From: Acetobacter sp. | Lineage (GTDB): Bacteria > Pseudomonadota > Alphaproteobacteria > RF32 > CAG-239 | Direction: 5' to 3' | Length of the DNA: 31,524 nt | NCBI GenBank assembly: GCA_023665325.1 | Contig: JAMPED010000009.1 | Span: 53,571-85,094 of the forward strand | In this document: piece by piece, positions 1 to 7,781 of the stretch | Layout: each line of letters opens with the position of its first letter | How positions within the stretch are numbered: position 1 is the stretch's first letter | Notes under the pieces: model-generated | Databases searched by the model: none | What the model was told of the DNA's origin: nothing | The model's input: only the letters and a program-made list of their open reading frames with translations | Position numbers and translations under genes: made by a program

Positions 1-3000
1 CTGTCAGCGAGGTATATTGCGGACAGTTGGCAGAGCTTGCGTATGAGGTGCTTGTACCTGTAGCGCATTGTTTCTTGACGCAGTAATTACACGGTAGACC
101 AGCTGCGAATGGAACATCGGTTGCTTGTTTGATATCCCATCCGTTAGAGCCTTGGTCGCCGCAGTCTTTAGTAGAGGTGATGCTTGTGGAAGCGGGTGCA
201 ACACACTGTAAAGCTGTTTTAATCCAGCATTTGGAACCAGTAACGTTTTCGGCGCAAGTGTAACCTTTGTTTGCAGTTTCGCAAGCAGATTTATTTTCAT
301 AATAAGTTGTCCCACTTGGGCAATCTCCTGCTACCCAGCAGGTTTTGATGCCGGTGTTTGTGCTGGTACAGTTTTTACCGGTGGTTGTTTGACAAGTACT
401 TTGTGAGTCGTAATAACCTTTTGATGTATCACACGCATAACTACAAGTGTAACAAGTGATGCTATTACCAGTGGTTGGGGTGGATGTTACGATTGTATTT
501 GCGTAGGTTGGGCAGGTGCCGTAATAATTATTTGTTGTGTCGCATTCGTAACTGCAATTGACACATTTAACAGAGCCGGCTTGTTCGCCTGTTTCGGTTT
601 CAATCAATCTGCGTCCGGCAGCAGCAGGATCACATTTGCCTTTTTCAACCGAAGGGCGTTCGCATTGTTTTGCTGTTTTAATCCAACACAAAGAGCCAGT
701 TGCATTTTCAGCACAGGTATAGCCAGGGTTGGCTGTTTCGCAGGCTGTTTTATTTGCATAATATGTGGAACCAGTTTGGCAGACAGGGTTTGTTTGGCAG
801 ATTCCAGCTGGTGTGGTTACAGGTGTGCAGGTTTTACCAGCAGGGCAGGTGTTAAGATAGCCGTTTGCTGTGTCACAAGCATAAGTACAATTGTAACAAA
901 TTTTATCGCCGACTTTTAATGGATCTTCTGTTGTGATGTAACCCGTCCCTTTTTCACAACTCTCATTTGGGTGTGTGCTTGGACAGTCTGCAGAACCATC
1001 TCGTTTCCAACAACTAAAGCCGTGATTGGTTACTTTTGAACAAGTATAGCCACCAGTGGTACAAGCAGTTTCACTGGTGTAAGAGTATGGTGCGGCACAC
1101 GCATATTCGCACTCTACACATTTAACAGAGCCAGCTTGTTCACCTGTTTCACGTTCGGTCAAACTGTAACCAGTACCAGCAGGATCACATTTGCCTTTTT
1201 CAACAGAGGGAAGTTCACATTGTTTTGCTGTTTTTATCCAACACAAAGAGCCAGTTGCATTTTCAGCACAGGTATAGCCAGGGTTGGCTGTTTCGCAGGC
1301 TGTTTTACTTGCATAATATGTGGAACCAGTTTGGCAGACAGGGTTTTGATAGCAGATTGTGCCATCAGGTGTGGTTACAGGTGTGCAGGTTTTACCAGCA
1401 GGGCAAATATTCTCACCGTTTTTACAGGTATAGATGCATTTGTAACATTTGCCATCGCCATTATCAATAGCGTCTTCGGTTGTAACATATTGAGCATCAT
1501 TTCTTATACATTCTGTTTTGCTTGGGTGGCTGCTGGGGCATTCTGCATCACTTGTATGTTCCCAACAGGTGATGCCTTGTTGTGTATGCGGTGTACATAT
1601 GTATCCGCCTGTTTGGCAATCAGCTTCTGTTGAGTAGTAGTTTGTTTTACAGCCATAAGTGCAGGTGACACATTTAATATTTCCGGCTTGTTCACCGTTT
1701 TCAATTTCTTTAACTGTGTGATATGTATCGGGTAATGGGCATTTTCCGGCTTCAACAGCTGGTGGGGTACATTGTTTTGGGTTGCTATTGTCTTTACCCC
1801 AGCAGCCAGAGCTGTTAATATTTTCGGTACAGTAGAATCCAGGGTTGGCACGTTCACACTCTTCCTTATTAGCGTAACTATAGCCAGTAGGACATTGTGG
1901 GTTGGTATAACATTTTGATCCATCTGGTTTGGTTGTTTCAGTACAAATTTTACCAGTAGGACAAGTGTCTGTCCAGCCGTTTGCTGTGTCACAAGCATAT
2001 GTGCAGTTGACACATTTGGTGTCACCGGATTGCTCGTTCGTTTCTGTTTCAATTAAAATAATGCCTGAGGATGGCTTTTGACAAGTACCTTTTTTAACAG
2101 CTGGTGGGGTACATTGTTTTGGGTTATTTCCGTCTTTGGTCCAACAACCATCATCAACACCGCTAGGGGTACAGTTATATCCGGGGTTTTTATTTTCACA
2201 ATCTTCTCGTGTGGTATAATGTCCTTTCGTGGTATCACAAAAGCCTTTAACGTAGCAGCCGTTGGGATCTTGAATACAGATGTAGCCAGTATATTGCATA
2301 CGGCAGGCAGCATCTGTGTCATAAAAACCAGCAGTTGTATCGCATTGATATGCGCAGGTATAGCATTGCATATCACCAGAAAAGTGTCCAGTTGGAGTTT
2401 GGTTGGTGATATATCCAGATTTATCAGCGCAAGAGGTGTATTCGCCAGCTGGACAAGGGATTGGAAGACATTGAGTGCGGTCTGCATTAGGTTCCCAGTT
2501 TTCTTCACAATCATCTAATTTCTTTTTACCATCGCAGTCCGAACATATTCCGTGTGGTGGACAGTCTGGGAGAGGGTATTGTGTTATATCACATTTATGA
2601 CCGCCATCATCATCGTCAATTAACAAATATGCGCCGGCAGCAGCGCCAGCGGCGAGTAATGCCCAAGCAGCAGGGTGAACTTTGGTTTTTTCGCCAGCTA
2701 TGATGGCGCAGATGGGGTCATCATCATCGTGGCAGGGAGCTTTGGTACTTGCGCCATAGTCAAGCAAAAGGGAGTATGCTTTTTTATCCTTGGCTTGTTG
2801 TGCCAAACAGAGGGCAGTATTTTTATTTTCATCCATTAAGTTTATATAGCGTTTAAACTGCTCTAAACGTGATGTGTTATTGTCGTGAGCCCAACGATAC
2901 AGATGCTGTGGTCGCAGTTTGACTGTAGCGGCATTTGCGGTTTGGCTGTTAAAGGCGCAAAATGCGGCAACAAGTCCTAAACTAACGCTTAAGTATCTTA

Positions 3001-3013
3001 TTATTTTTTTCAT
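1..3013 (-). CDS. Giant secreted cysteine-rich repeat protein (3' end beyond window)
   Basis: I translated this frame codon by codon from the ATG at 3011-3013 to base 2 and found no stop, so at least 1004 residues are encoded and the C-terminus lies outside the window. The start has a GGGAG Shine-Dalgarno about 7 bases upstream. Residues 1-27 look like a signal peptide ending in SQTANA|A. Residues 30-95 contain an ankyrin-like stretch (NTALCLAQQAKDKKAYSLLL). Residues 114-132 are a hydrophobic Ala/Leu-rich helix followed by DDDD. The rest is cysteine-rich: C-x2-C-x3-C occurs at 217, 334, 448, 523, 632, 706, 817, 854 and 975, usually as a CxxCxYxCDT-like motif, mixed with recurring GYxC, CWxK and CPxG elements. 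About 20 cysteines fall in one 185-residue unit I counted. I infer an exported, anchored, disulfide-stabilised surface or periplasmic protein. I do not recognise a named family and assign no function. Confidence 0.85.
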   Translation of the reverse strand, partial: MKKIIRYLSVSLGLVAAFCAFNSQTANAATVKLRPQHLYRWAHDNNTSRLEQFKRYINLMDENKNTALCLAQQAKDKKAYSLLLDYGASTKAPCHDDDDPICAIIAGEKTKVHPAAWALLAAGAAAGAYLLIDDDDGGHKCDITQYPLPDCPPHGICSDCDGKKKLDDCEENWEPNADRTQCLPIPCPAGEYTSCADKSGYITNQTPTGHFSGDMQCYTCAYQCDTTAGFYDTDAACRMQYTGYICIQDPNGCYVKGFCDTTKGHYTTREDCENKNPGYNCTPSGVDDGCWTKDGNNPKQCTPPAVKKGTCQKPSSGIILIETETNEQSGDTKCVNCTYACDTANGWTDTCPTGKICTETTKPDGSKCYTNPQCPTGYSYANKEECERANPGFYCTENINSSGCWGKDNSNPKQCTPPAVEAGKCPLPDTYHTVKEIENGEQAGNIKCVTCTYGCKTNYYSTEADCQTGGYICTPHTQQGITCWEHTSDAECPSSHPSKTECIRNDAQYVTTEDAIDNGDGKCYKCIYTCKNGENICPAGKTCTPVTTPDGTICYQNPVCQTGSTYYASKTACETANPGYTCAENATGSLCWIKTAKQCELPSVEKGKCDPAGTGYSLTERETGEQAGSVKCVECEYACAAPYSYTSETACTTGGYTCSKVTNHGFSCWKRDGSADCPSTHPNESCEKGTGYITTEDPLKVGDKICYNCTYACDTANGYLNTCPAGKTCTPVTTPAGICQTNPVCQTGSTYYANKTACETANPGYTCAENATGSLCWIKTAKQCERPSVEKGKCDPAAAGRRLIETETGEQAGSVKCVNCSYECDTTNNYYGTCPTYANTIVTSTPTTGNSITCYTCSYACDTSKGYYDSQSTCQTTTGKNCTSTNTGIKTCWVAGDCPSGTTYYENKSACETANKGYTCAENVTGSKCWIKTALQCVAPASTSITSTKDCGDQGSNGWDIKQATDVPFAAGLPCNYCVKKQCATGTSTSYASSANCPQYTSLT
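561..1346. repeat. 555-bp-period direct repeat inside the cysteine-rich gene
   Basis: Bases 561-791 and 1116-1346 align at an offset of exactly 555 bp (185 codons). The core, 663-791 against 1218-1346 (129 bp), has only two mismatches that I can find; the outer part is more diverged. The offset keeps the reading frame, so this is an in-frame duplication of one cysteine-rich module. The near-identity suggests a recent duplication or ongoing gene conversion. Confidence 0.9.
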
Positions 3014-3318
3014 ATATATTCTCCCTTTATTGACTATGCATCTTAAGCTGCATACGCAAAATGGGTGTCTTTGATACACCTTGTTTGATTTTTAACATAG
3101 CTCTTGTGTAATGTAAAGATTTTTTTTGTATATAAATGGTTAATTTTTGTTTTTTTATGGCGCAAGACGAATCTGTATAAGGGATTTAAAAGATTCAAAA
3201 AATATGCGGTGCGAATCGCATCTTGTGTATTATTAACTGTCTGGTAATATGTTGTTAACTGAATGTTAATATTTTGTCTAAAATTTGTGGCTTTTGCGAT
3301 TCGGTATGATGTGGGAAT
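3014..3318. other. Intergenic region upstream of the cysteine-rich gene
   Basis: This is an AT-rich stretch of 305 bases with no convincing gene. It holds the ribosome binding site of the leftward cysteine-rich gene and a small inverted repeat, TATGCA (3035-3040) with TGCATA (3049-3054), in its leader. There is also a weak GGTGT/ACACC hairpin near 3063-3080 and an ATGCG/CGCAT pair near 3204-3221. I could not pick a promoter with confidence. Confidence 0.5.
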
Positions 3319-3807
3319 CTATTTGATTTCTTCATCCTTTTTGATGCCATAAATCACACTTCTTTGCATCCAACCTTCGATTTTGTTTTCAAACTCTAAA
3401 AGACAGAATGCAGGTGTGCAACGTTTGATTTTACCGATGGAGCCGTCTTCTGCGCGGGCGATAACATCAGAGTTTAAGCTGTCTTTGCTATATACATTAG
3501 TAACACCAGGTTCTGTGACTAGAGCGTAACGAGCATTTGTGAGTAGGTTTTTCATTACCCAACTGACGGTTCCTTCGTAATCACGAATTTTACGCCATTG
3601 TTCATATTCGGCGATAATTTCTACTGGGTAGTTTTGTTGTTGATAGATCCATTCTATTGGGTAGCGCATATTTGGACCTGAACGGGCGTTGACTTTATTA
3701 GCGCGCATTGCGACAAAGCGTGTTTCTTTGGGCGATAATTCAATAATTGCCGCGTTTGCATTTATGGTGGTAGTAGCCAAAAGTAACAATAAAATAAATA
3801 AGCGCAT
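3319..3807 (-). CDS. Secreted SH3-domain protein
   Basis: A 162-residue protein. Residues 1-19 form a signal peptide (MRLFILLLLLATTTINANA). The rest reads as a bacterial SH3 domain: the first repeat has VNARSGPNMRYPIEWIY, the common 'N-x-R-x-G-P' entry of SH3 folds, then a QWRKIRD strand and VSWVMKNLL. A second, weaker SH3-like half runs from about residue 95 to 152 (VYSKDSLNSDVIARAEDG, GWMQRSVIYG). Proteins of this size and layout are common in Alphaproteobacteria and are thought to bind peptidoglycan or other periplasmic ligands; the ligand here is unknown. The start is well supported by GAGGAA four bases upstream of ATG. It stands alone, with a 305-base gap to the cysteine-rich gene downstream and a divergent M20 gene upstream. 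Confidence 0.8.
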   Translation of the reverse strand: MRLFILLLLLATTTINANAAIIELSPKETRFVAMRANKVNARSGPNMRYPIEWIYQQQNYPVEIIAEYEQWRKIRDYEGTVSWVMKNLLTNARYALVTEPGVTNVYSKDSLNSDVIARAEDGSIGKIKRCTPAFCLLEFENKIEGWMQRSVIYGIKKDEEIK

Positions 3808-3943
3808 TATTTCCTCTTTTGAGATTATTTTATTTCAGTTTATGGTGTGGGAGTTAAAAAAAGATTAAAAGCGGATATTTTTTTAAAGGTTTCTTTATAA
3901 TCTGTAGTTAAAATGGCGACAATTTTGATGAAAGGGTAAAACA

Positions 3944-5047
3944 ATGGATTTAATTAAGACAATTGAAGATTTGATTCGCTTTAAAACGGAAACGGGAAAT
4001 GCCGTAGAGATTGATAAGTGTTTGGAGTATATCAAGGCGAGTTTTGATGGAACAACTGCGGTTGTTAAAATTGAGCGATTTGAAGACGCAAGTCCGGTGA
4101 TTTATATTGCTAACAATGAAGATATGCAGCAAAATGCATTAGTATTGGGGCATATTGATGTCGTAAAAGCAAAAGATGAGATGTTTGAGCCATATATTAA
4201 AGATGGCAAGATGTATGGGCGCGGAACTTTGGATATGAAGTCTTTTGCGGCAGTTGCAATGAACTCAATGCATTATGTGTTGGAACATAAATTGCCGATT
4301 AAATTTGGTATTATTCTTTCTACTGACGAAGAAAAAGGAAGTAAAAGCACACACGCATTTATGGAACGGTATTCGGCGCTTAATGCTGATGTGGTCCTAG
4401 ATAATGATGTGGGAGGGGATATTGGTGAGATTATCAATAAGTGTAAAAATCCAGTATTTGTAAAGTTATTAGCTCAAGGTAAGCCAGCGCACGGTTCAAC
4501 CCCTTGGGAAGGGTTAGATGCAAATGAGATGTTGATGCGGACAATGGCGAATTTGCGGCAATATTATCCTTATTTTGATATTAACAGTGGTAAACCGCAA
4601 AATACGTGGATTGATACGGTACACGCGGCTAAAATTTGCGGCGGTGATGTCTCTAACATTATTTCAGGTAAAGCGGAGGCTCTCTTGGATTTTCGCTTAA
4701 CTGAAAACTCAACGATTGCTGGTTTAGAAGAAAATTTGAAAAAAGCTTGCGAGACCGGGGTTCGTTATGAGATTGTTTCTGTTTCAACCCCTGTTGTAAT
4801 GCGTGAGGATAATCCGCAGATTTTGGCATACAAAAAACTTGCAGAAAAGATTATGGAGCGTGAGATTAAATTTGTACAAATTGGTGGAGCAACTGATGCA
4901 CGTTTATTTGCTGACAAAGGAGCAACCGTTATTATGCATTCAGGAACGGGTGAAGGAATGCACGCAGATGGTGAGTATGTGGTTATTCAATCTGTAGAAG
5001 AACTGGCTAAGATACAGATTGAATATTTGAAAGGACTGGCGAACTAG
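3944..5047 (+). CDS. M20-family metallohydrolase (ArgE/DapE-like deacylase)
   Basis: At 367 residues this has the normal length for the M20 family of two-zinc amidohydrolases and peptidases. The zinc-binding set is intact: H70 and D72 in LGHIDVV, the bridging D97 in GRGTLDMK, the catalytic pair E129-E130 in STDEEKG, D153 or D155 in VLDNDVGG, and H340 in GMHADGEY. The dimerisation-domain signature GKPAHGSTPWEG (H183) lies between the two halves of the catalytic domain. Family members hydrolyse N-acyl amino acids, N-succinyl-diaminopimelate or dipeptides. The motifs do not separate these, and no arginine or lysine pathway gene is adjacent, so the substrate is left open. An AAGGG-like Shine-Dalgarno and a TATAAT near 3896 precede the start. 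The promoter of the next gene overlaps the end region. Confidence 0.9.
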   Translation: MDLIKTIEDLIRFKTETGNAVEIDKCLEYIKASFDGTTAVVKIERFEDASPVIYIANNEDMQQNALVLGHIDVVKAKDEMFEPYIKDGKMYGRGTLDMKSFAAVAMNSMHYVLEHKLPIKFGIILSTDEEKGSKSTHAFMERYSALNADVVLDNDVGGDIGEIINKCKNPVFVKLLAQGKPAHGSTPWEGLDANEMLMRTMANLRQYYPYFDINSGKPQNTWIDTVHAAKICGGDVSNIISGKAEALLDFRLTENSTIAGLEENLKKACETGVRYEIVSVSTPVVMREDNPQILAYKKLAEKIMEREIKFVQIGGATDARLFADKGATVIMHSGTGEGMHADGEYVVIQSVEELAKIQIEYLKGLAN

Positions 5048-5048
5048 A

Positions 5049-5077
5049 TTGACAAAATCTTTAAAAAAGGATATAAT
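5049..5077 (+). promoter_or_regulatory. Consensus sigma-70 promoter for the HExxH protein
   Basis: TTGACA at 5049-5054, a 17-base spacer and TATAAT at 5072-5077 match the consensus at every position. The spacer ends in GGA. It starts two bases after the stop codon of the M20 gene and about 36 bases before the chosen ATG at 5113. The paralogous gene at 31190 has the same arrangement. Confidence 0.8.
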
Positions 5078-5112
5078 AATTCTAGTATTTGCTTATTATG
5101 AGGTTCTTGACG

Positions 5113-7521
5113 ATGACTTTGAAAGATGATTTGAAAAGGCAAGCAGAAAGTGCAACAGTTAAGCTGGCGATGGTTGCGACATTGGCAACTAGTCCGTTAC
5201 AAGCAGCTGCTGTGTATCAGACGACTAAAGATACAGATGATCATCAAATTGAGCTAGCCGAAGGTCATTCGCAAGAAAGTGAAAATTTACCTAATCCGTT
5301 TAGTGCTGAAGAAATTGCAGATGTTAAAGATGCTATGCATCAGGATTATGATGATGTTTTGGCTGAAGATAAATCAGTTGCAGAAAAAAAACGAAAATAT
5401 AATTTAAAAGCGCAAAAATTATTTAATCAACTAAATTCCCCAATAGAAGGACGTGTTGTTAATGAATGTTTTTTGGTTGGCAATTGGGGGAATGTATTAC
5501 GGCAGGCATATGAAATTCGTGCTGGGTGTAAAGATGCTAATCTTTCGAAAGAGGAGCGACTTGAGTTTCAACAGAAAAAAATTAAAATGATAAAAGCGAC
5601 TATTGATACAAGTAAAGTTCAGGCGGTTCCTGAGCGAGCAGATGATTTGATTGATCGCAGTAGATTGAAAATAGTTAATAATGATGATGATGTTTTAAAA
5701 CAGGGTTCTTATGCGTATTTTTCGCCTTCAAGTAATACGATTACGTTGCATCGATATGCGATGGATGAACAAGATTATAAGGGGAATTATTTGTCGGAAT
5801 ATACAAGAGGGAACCCAATTGCGCAGGCGAGTACTTTGGTGCACGAAAATGTTCACGAAGATCATCATAATTATGATGGTTTTGGGCAATTAAATTTTTC
5901 TCCTATCAATGCGGCAAAAGGGGATAGACTTACCGAAACAGTTGCGGTTGCAGCAGAATATCTTTATGCGGCGAATCAATATACACAAATGAAAACACAA
6001 GGTGCAGAGACCTTTCAATGTGAGGTGAATGCACCACTTGACGGTATATTAGTTGAGTATATGAACAAAGAAGACAATAAAAAGTCTGATTTAGCAGAAT
6101 ATTTAAGTTCATACGGAATTGAAACAGTGCATATATGCGAGAAGAAATCCTTAAAGAGTATTTTGAGTGATTATAAAATTTTGAAAGATGAAAATAAACC
6201 GTCTTTGGAAGAGTATCTGAAAAATCTGGGGATTGAAAAATTGCAGATTGTCGAAACTGAAAATTTGGCAACTTTTTTAAAAGAGTTTGCTAATGAAAAA
6301 AAAGCAGGAAATATTCCGGATTTTGAAGAAATGGTACAGTTACTAGATAAACTAAATTGTCGTATTGCGTGTGATGCAGATTCATACAGTATGGAAGATT
6401 ATTTTAAATATGAGATGCCTGAAGCTGAAAAAGTTATCAATGAGGGTGGGGATATTGAGTCGTTGATAGAAACATATGCGGCAAATAATTTTGAGGTTGA
6501 GATACCTGGTGAAGCTTCGGTTGAAAAGCTTCATAATATGCAAGATTTAGGGGATATAGAAATTTCAGAATTCTTGAAAAAAAATAAACTGTATGATGGG
6601 CAATATCGCTTAAATTATGATATGCCAGTTGAAGAGGTTACACTTGCTTGGTCATCATTTTCTAAAGATGTCAAAACGGAAGATGAACTACTTGAAAAAT
6701 TAAAAGGTTGTGGGCTGACAAATGCATACGCAACGGTTGTAAAGGAACTTCCAACTGAAAGTATACTAGAAATGTATCCAGGGTTAAAAGAAGCAGTTGG
6801 TGAAAAAGTATTTGATGTAAAGGATACAGAAAGTGTGGCTCGTGTGGTGAAAGTAGCAACAGATATTTGGGAAGAAGAACGTATAGATGACTATGAAGCA
6901 CAGACTTTAAACGCGGCAAATGTAGGGCAGAAATGTTTTGCATCTAGATCTTGGTCTGAGCAGATAAAGATTTTGGAAAATCAAGATCGAGTTTATCAGG
7001 AAGTTTCTGAGCGAATGCTTAAAGATGTATATATCGGGAATAATACAACAGTTGATTTATCAGGTTGTAGGGATATGTTAGATACGCTCTCAACGAGGGA
7101 TGCGTGTAATATGATTAGCGAACATAATGAGGGGATAACGGCAGGGTGGTTATTTGATGTTTCTATATGTTCAAATTATATCAGTGTAATTTCACTGGAA
7201 GAGATGAAAAAGGTGGATGCTTATCTGGAAGGTAAGGGGCTCAAGACAGATGAGCAAAAGATGGGATATATGTCCGAATATTTGGATAATATAGCGTATC
7301 GTCGTCCTAAAGAAAAAGATAATGCTTTAACTGAGATTTTGCTTGCTCATAATCCGAATATTACTTTTGAAGATGGTTTGAGTGTGGAACATCAGTCTGA
7401 TGGTAGTTTTTTTGCGATGCTTAATGGAAAGTCATATAATTTGACATCATTTATGGCAAAAGAAACACCACAACAAAATGCTTCAATGGTGAATGCAATG
7501 TGCTTAGACAAAGGGCGCTGA
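5113..7521 (+). CDS. Exported HExxH (gluzincin-like) protein with internal 38-aa repeats
   Basis: I chose the ATG at 5113 (802 aa) because GAGG lies nine bases upstream and the resulting N-terminus (MTLKDDLKRQAESATVK) resembles that of the paralogue at 29394-31190. A charged region of about 17 residues is followed by a hydrophobic stretch and PLQAAA|V, a signal peptide with a long n-region. The putative catalytic core has HENVH at 244-248 and DRLTET with E275, which fits the HExxH...E layout of gluzincins; E282 is also conserved in the paralogue. Residues about 297-556 hold roughly seven diverged repeats of about 38 residues. The C-terminal part contains VYIGNNTTVDLSGC, shared almost exactly with the paralogue. 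A metallopeptidase is inferred from the motif only. The gene has its own strong promoter and ends at a hairpin terminator. Confidence 0.8.
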   Translation: MTLKDDLKRQAESATVKLAMVATLATSPLQAAAVYQTTKDTDDHQIELAEGHSQESENLPNPFSAEEIADVKDAMHQDYDDVLAEDKSVAEKKRKYNLKAQKLFNQLNSPIEGRVVNECFLVGNWGNVLRQAYEIRAGCKDANLSKEERLEFQQKKIKMIKATIDTSKVQAVPERADDLIDRSRLKIVNNDDDVLKQGSYAYFSPSSNTITLHRYAMDEQDYKGNYLSEYTRGNPIAQASTLVHENVHEDHHNYDGFGQLNFSPINAAKGDRLTETVAVAAEYLYAANQYTQMKTQGAETFQCEVNAPLDGILVEYMNKEDNKKSDLAEYLSSYGIETVHICEKKSLKSILSDYKILKDENKPSLEEYLKNLGIEKLQIVETENLATFLKEFANEKKAGNIPDFEEMVQLLDKLNCRIACDADSYSMEDYFKYEMPEAEKVINEGGDIESLIETYAANNFEVEIPGEASVEKLHNMQDLGDIEISEFLKKNKLYDGQYRLNYDMPVEEVTLAWSSFSKDVKTEDELLEKLKGCGLTNAYATVVKELPTESILEMYPGLKEAVGEKVFDVKDTESVARVVKVATDIWEEERIDDYEAQTLNAANVGQKCFASRSWSEQIKILENQDRVYQEVSERMLKDVYIGNNTTVDLSGCRDMLDTLSTRDACNMISEHNEGITAGWLFDVSICSNYISVISLEEMKKVDAYLEGKGLKTDEQKMGYMSEYLDNIAYRRPKEKDNALTEILLAHNPNITFEDGLSVEHQSDGSFFAMLNGKSYNLTSFMAKETPQQNASMVNAMCLDKGR
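6001..6780 (+). repeat. Array of about seven diverged 38-residue protein repeats
   Basis: The clearest units of the protein starting at 5113 begin GAETFQCEVN (residue 297), GIETVHICEK (335) and GIEKLQIVET (373), each followed by a segment like SILxxYxxLKxxxxxxLEEYL. More diverged units start near residues 415, 458, 492 and 534 (GLTNAYATVV). The paralogue has only one such unit (GIETVVLNDK, its residue 302). I infer that one ancestral unit was expanded in this copy. Confidence 0.65.
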
Positions 7522-7545
7522 GTGGTTAATATTTTTAAGTAAAAA

Positions 7546-7572
7546 CCCCGCTTTATTGGCGGGGGATTTTTT
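7546..7572. terminator. Bidirectional intrinsic terminator
   Basis: CCCCGC (7546-7551) pairs with GCGGGG (7559-7564) across a seven-base loop. It is followed by TTTTTT on the plus strand and preceded by AAAAA, which is a T-run for the minus strand. It lies between the convergent HExxH gene and yacG. Confidence 0.85.
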
Positions 7573-7777
7573 ATTCGCTTTCTTCTTCGTCTATTGGGGC
7601 TTTGCCTTCAATGACATATCCCTCACCAAACCAATTACCGAGGTCGATGTCAGCGCAGCGTTTAGAACAAAATGGACGATATTTAGCACTATCAGTTAGT
7701 TTGCTGCATATTGGACATTTGTGTACTTTAACTACGGTTTGTTTAAGGCAATTTTCAGAAGGTGTTTCTTCACTCAT
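7571..7777 (-). CDS. yacG: YacG zinc protein, DNA gyrase inhibitor family
   Basis: The start at 7777 gives 68 residues, the usual length for YacG; the longer reading upstream would run into the rng coding region. Four cysteines form the family zinc site: CPIC (C21, C24) and FCSKRC (C37, C41), followed by the hallmark ADIDLGNW and an acidic tail. In E. coli YacG binds GyrB and inhibits DNA gyrase. It begins only four bases after the rng stop, so it is translationally linked to rng, maf and dksA as the last gene of the cluster. The gene ends at a bidirectional terminator. Confidence 0.93.
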   Translation of the reverse strand: MSEETPSENCLKQTVVKVHKCPICSKLTDSAKYRPFCSKRCADIDLGNWFGEGYVIEGKAPIDEEESE

Positions 7778-7781
7778 TGAC

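Noticed and set aside
561..1346. Direct repeats that might suggest a CRISPR array
   Set aside because: The repeat unit is 555 bp, coding and in frame. There are no short, regularly spaced identical repeats with unique spacers.
581..2518. Plus- and minus-strand open frames of 110-180 codons inside the cysteine-rich gene (for example 1136-1633 +, 1504-2052 -)
   Set aside because: They are shadows in other frames of the continuous minus-strand frame from 3013. Their composition is odd and repeats only because the DNA repeats.
5089..5112. Longer N-terminus of the HExxH protein (TTG at 5089 or ATG at 5098)
   Set aside because: There is no Shine-Dalgarno for these starts, and the N-terminus from 5113 matches that of the paralogue.
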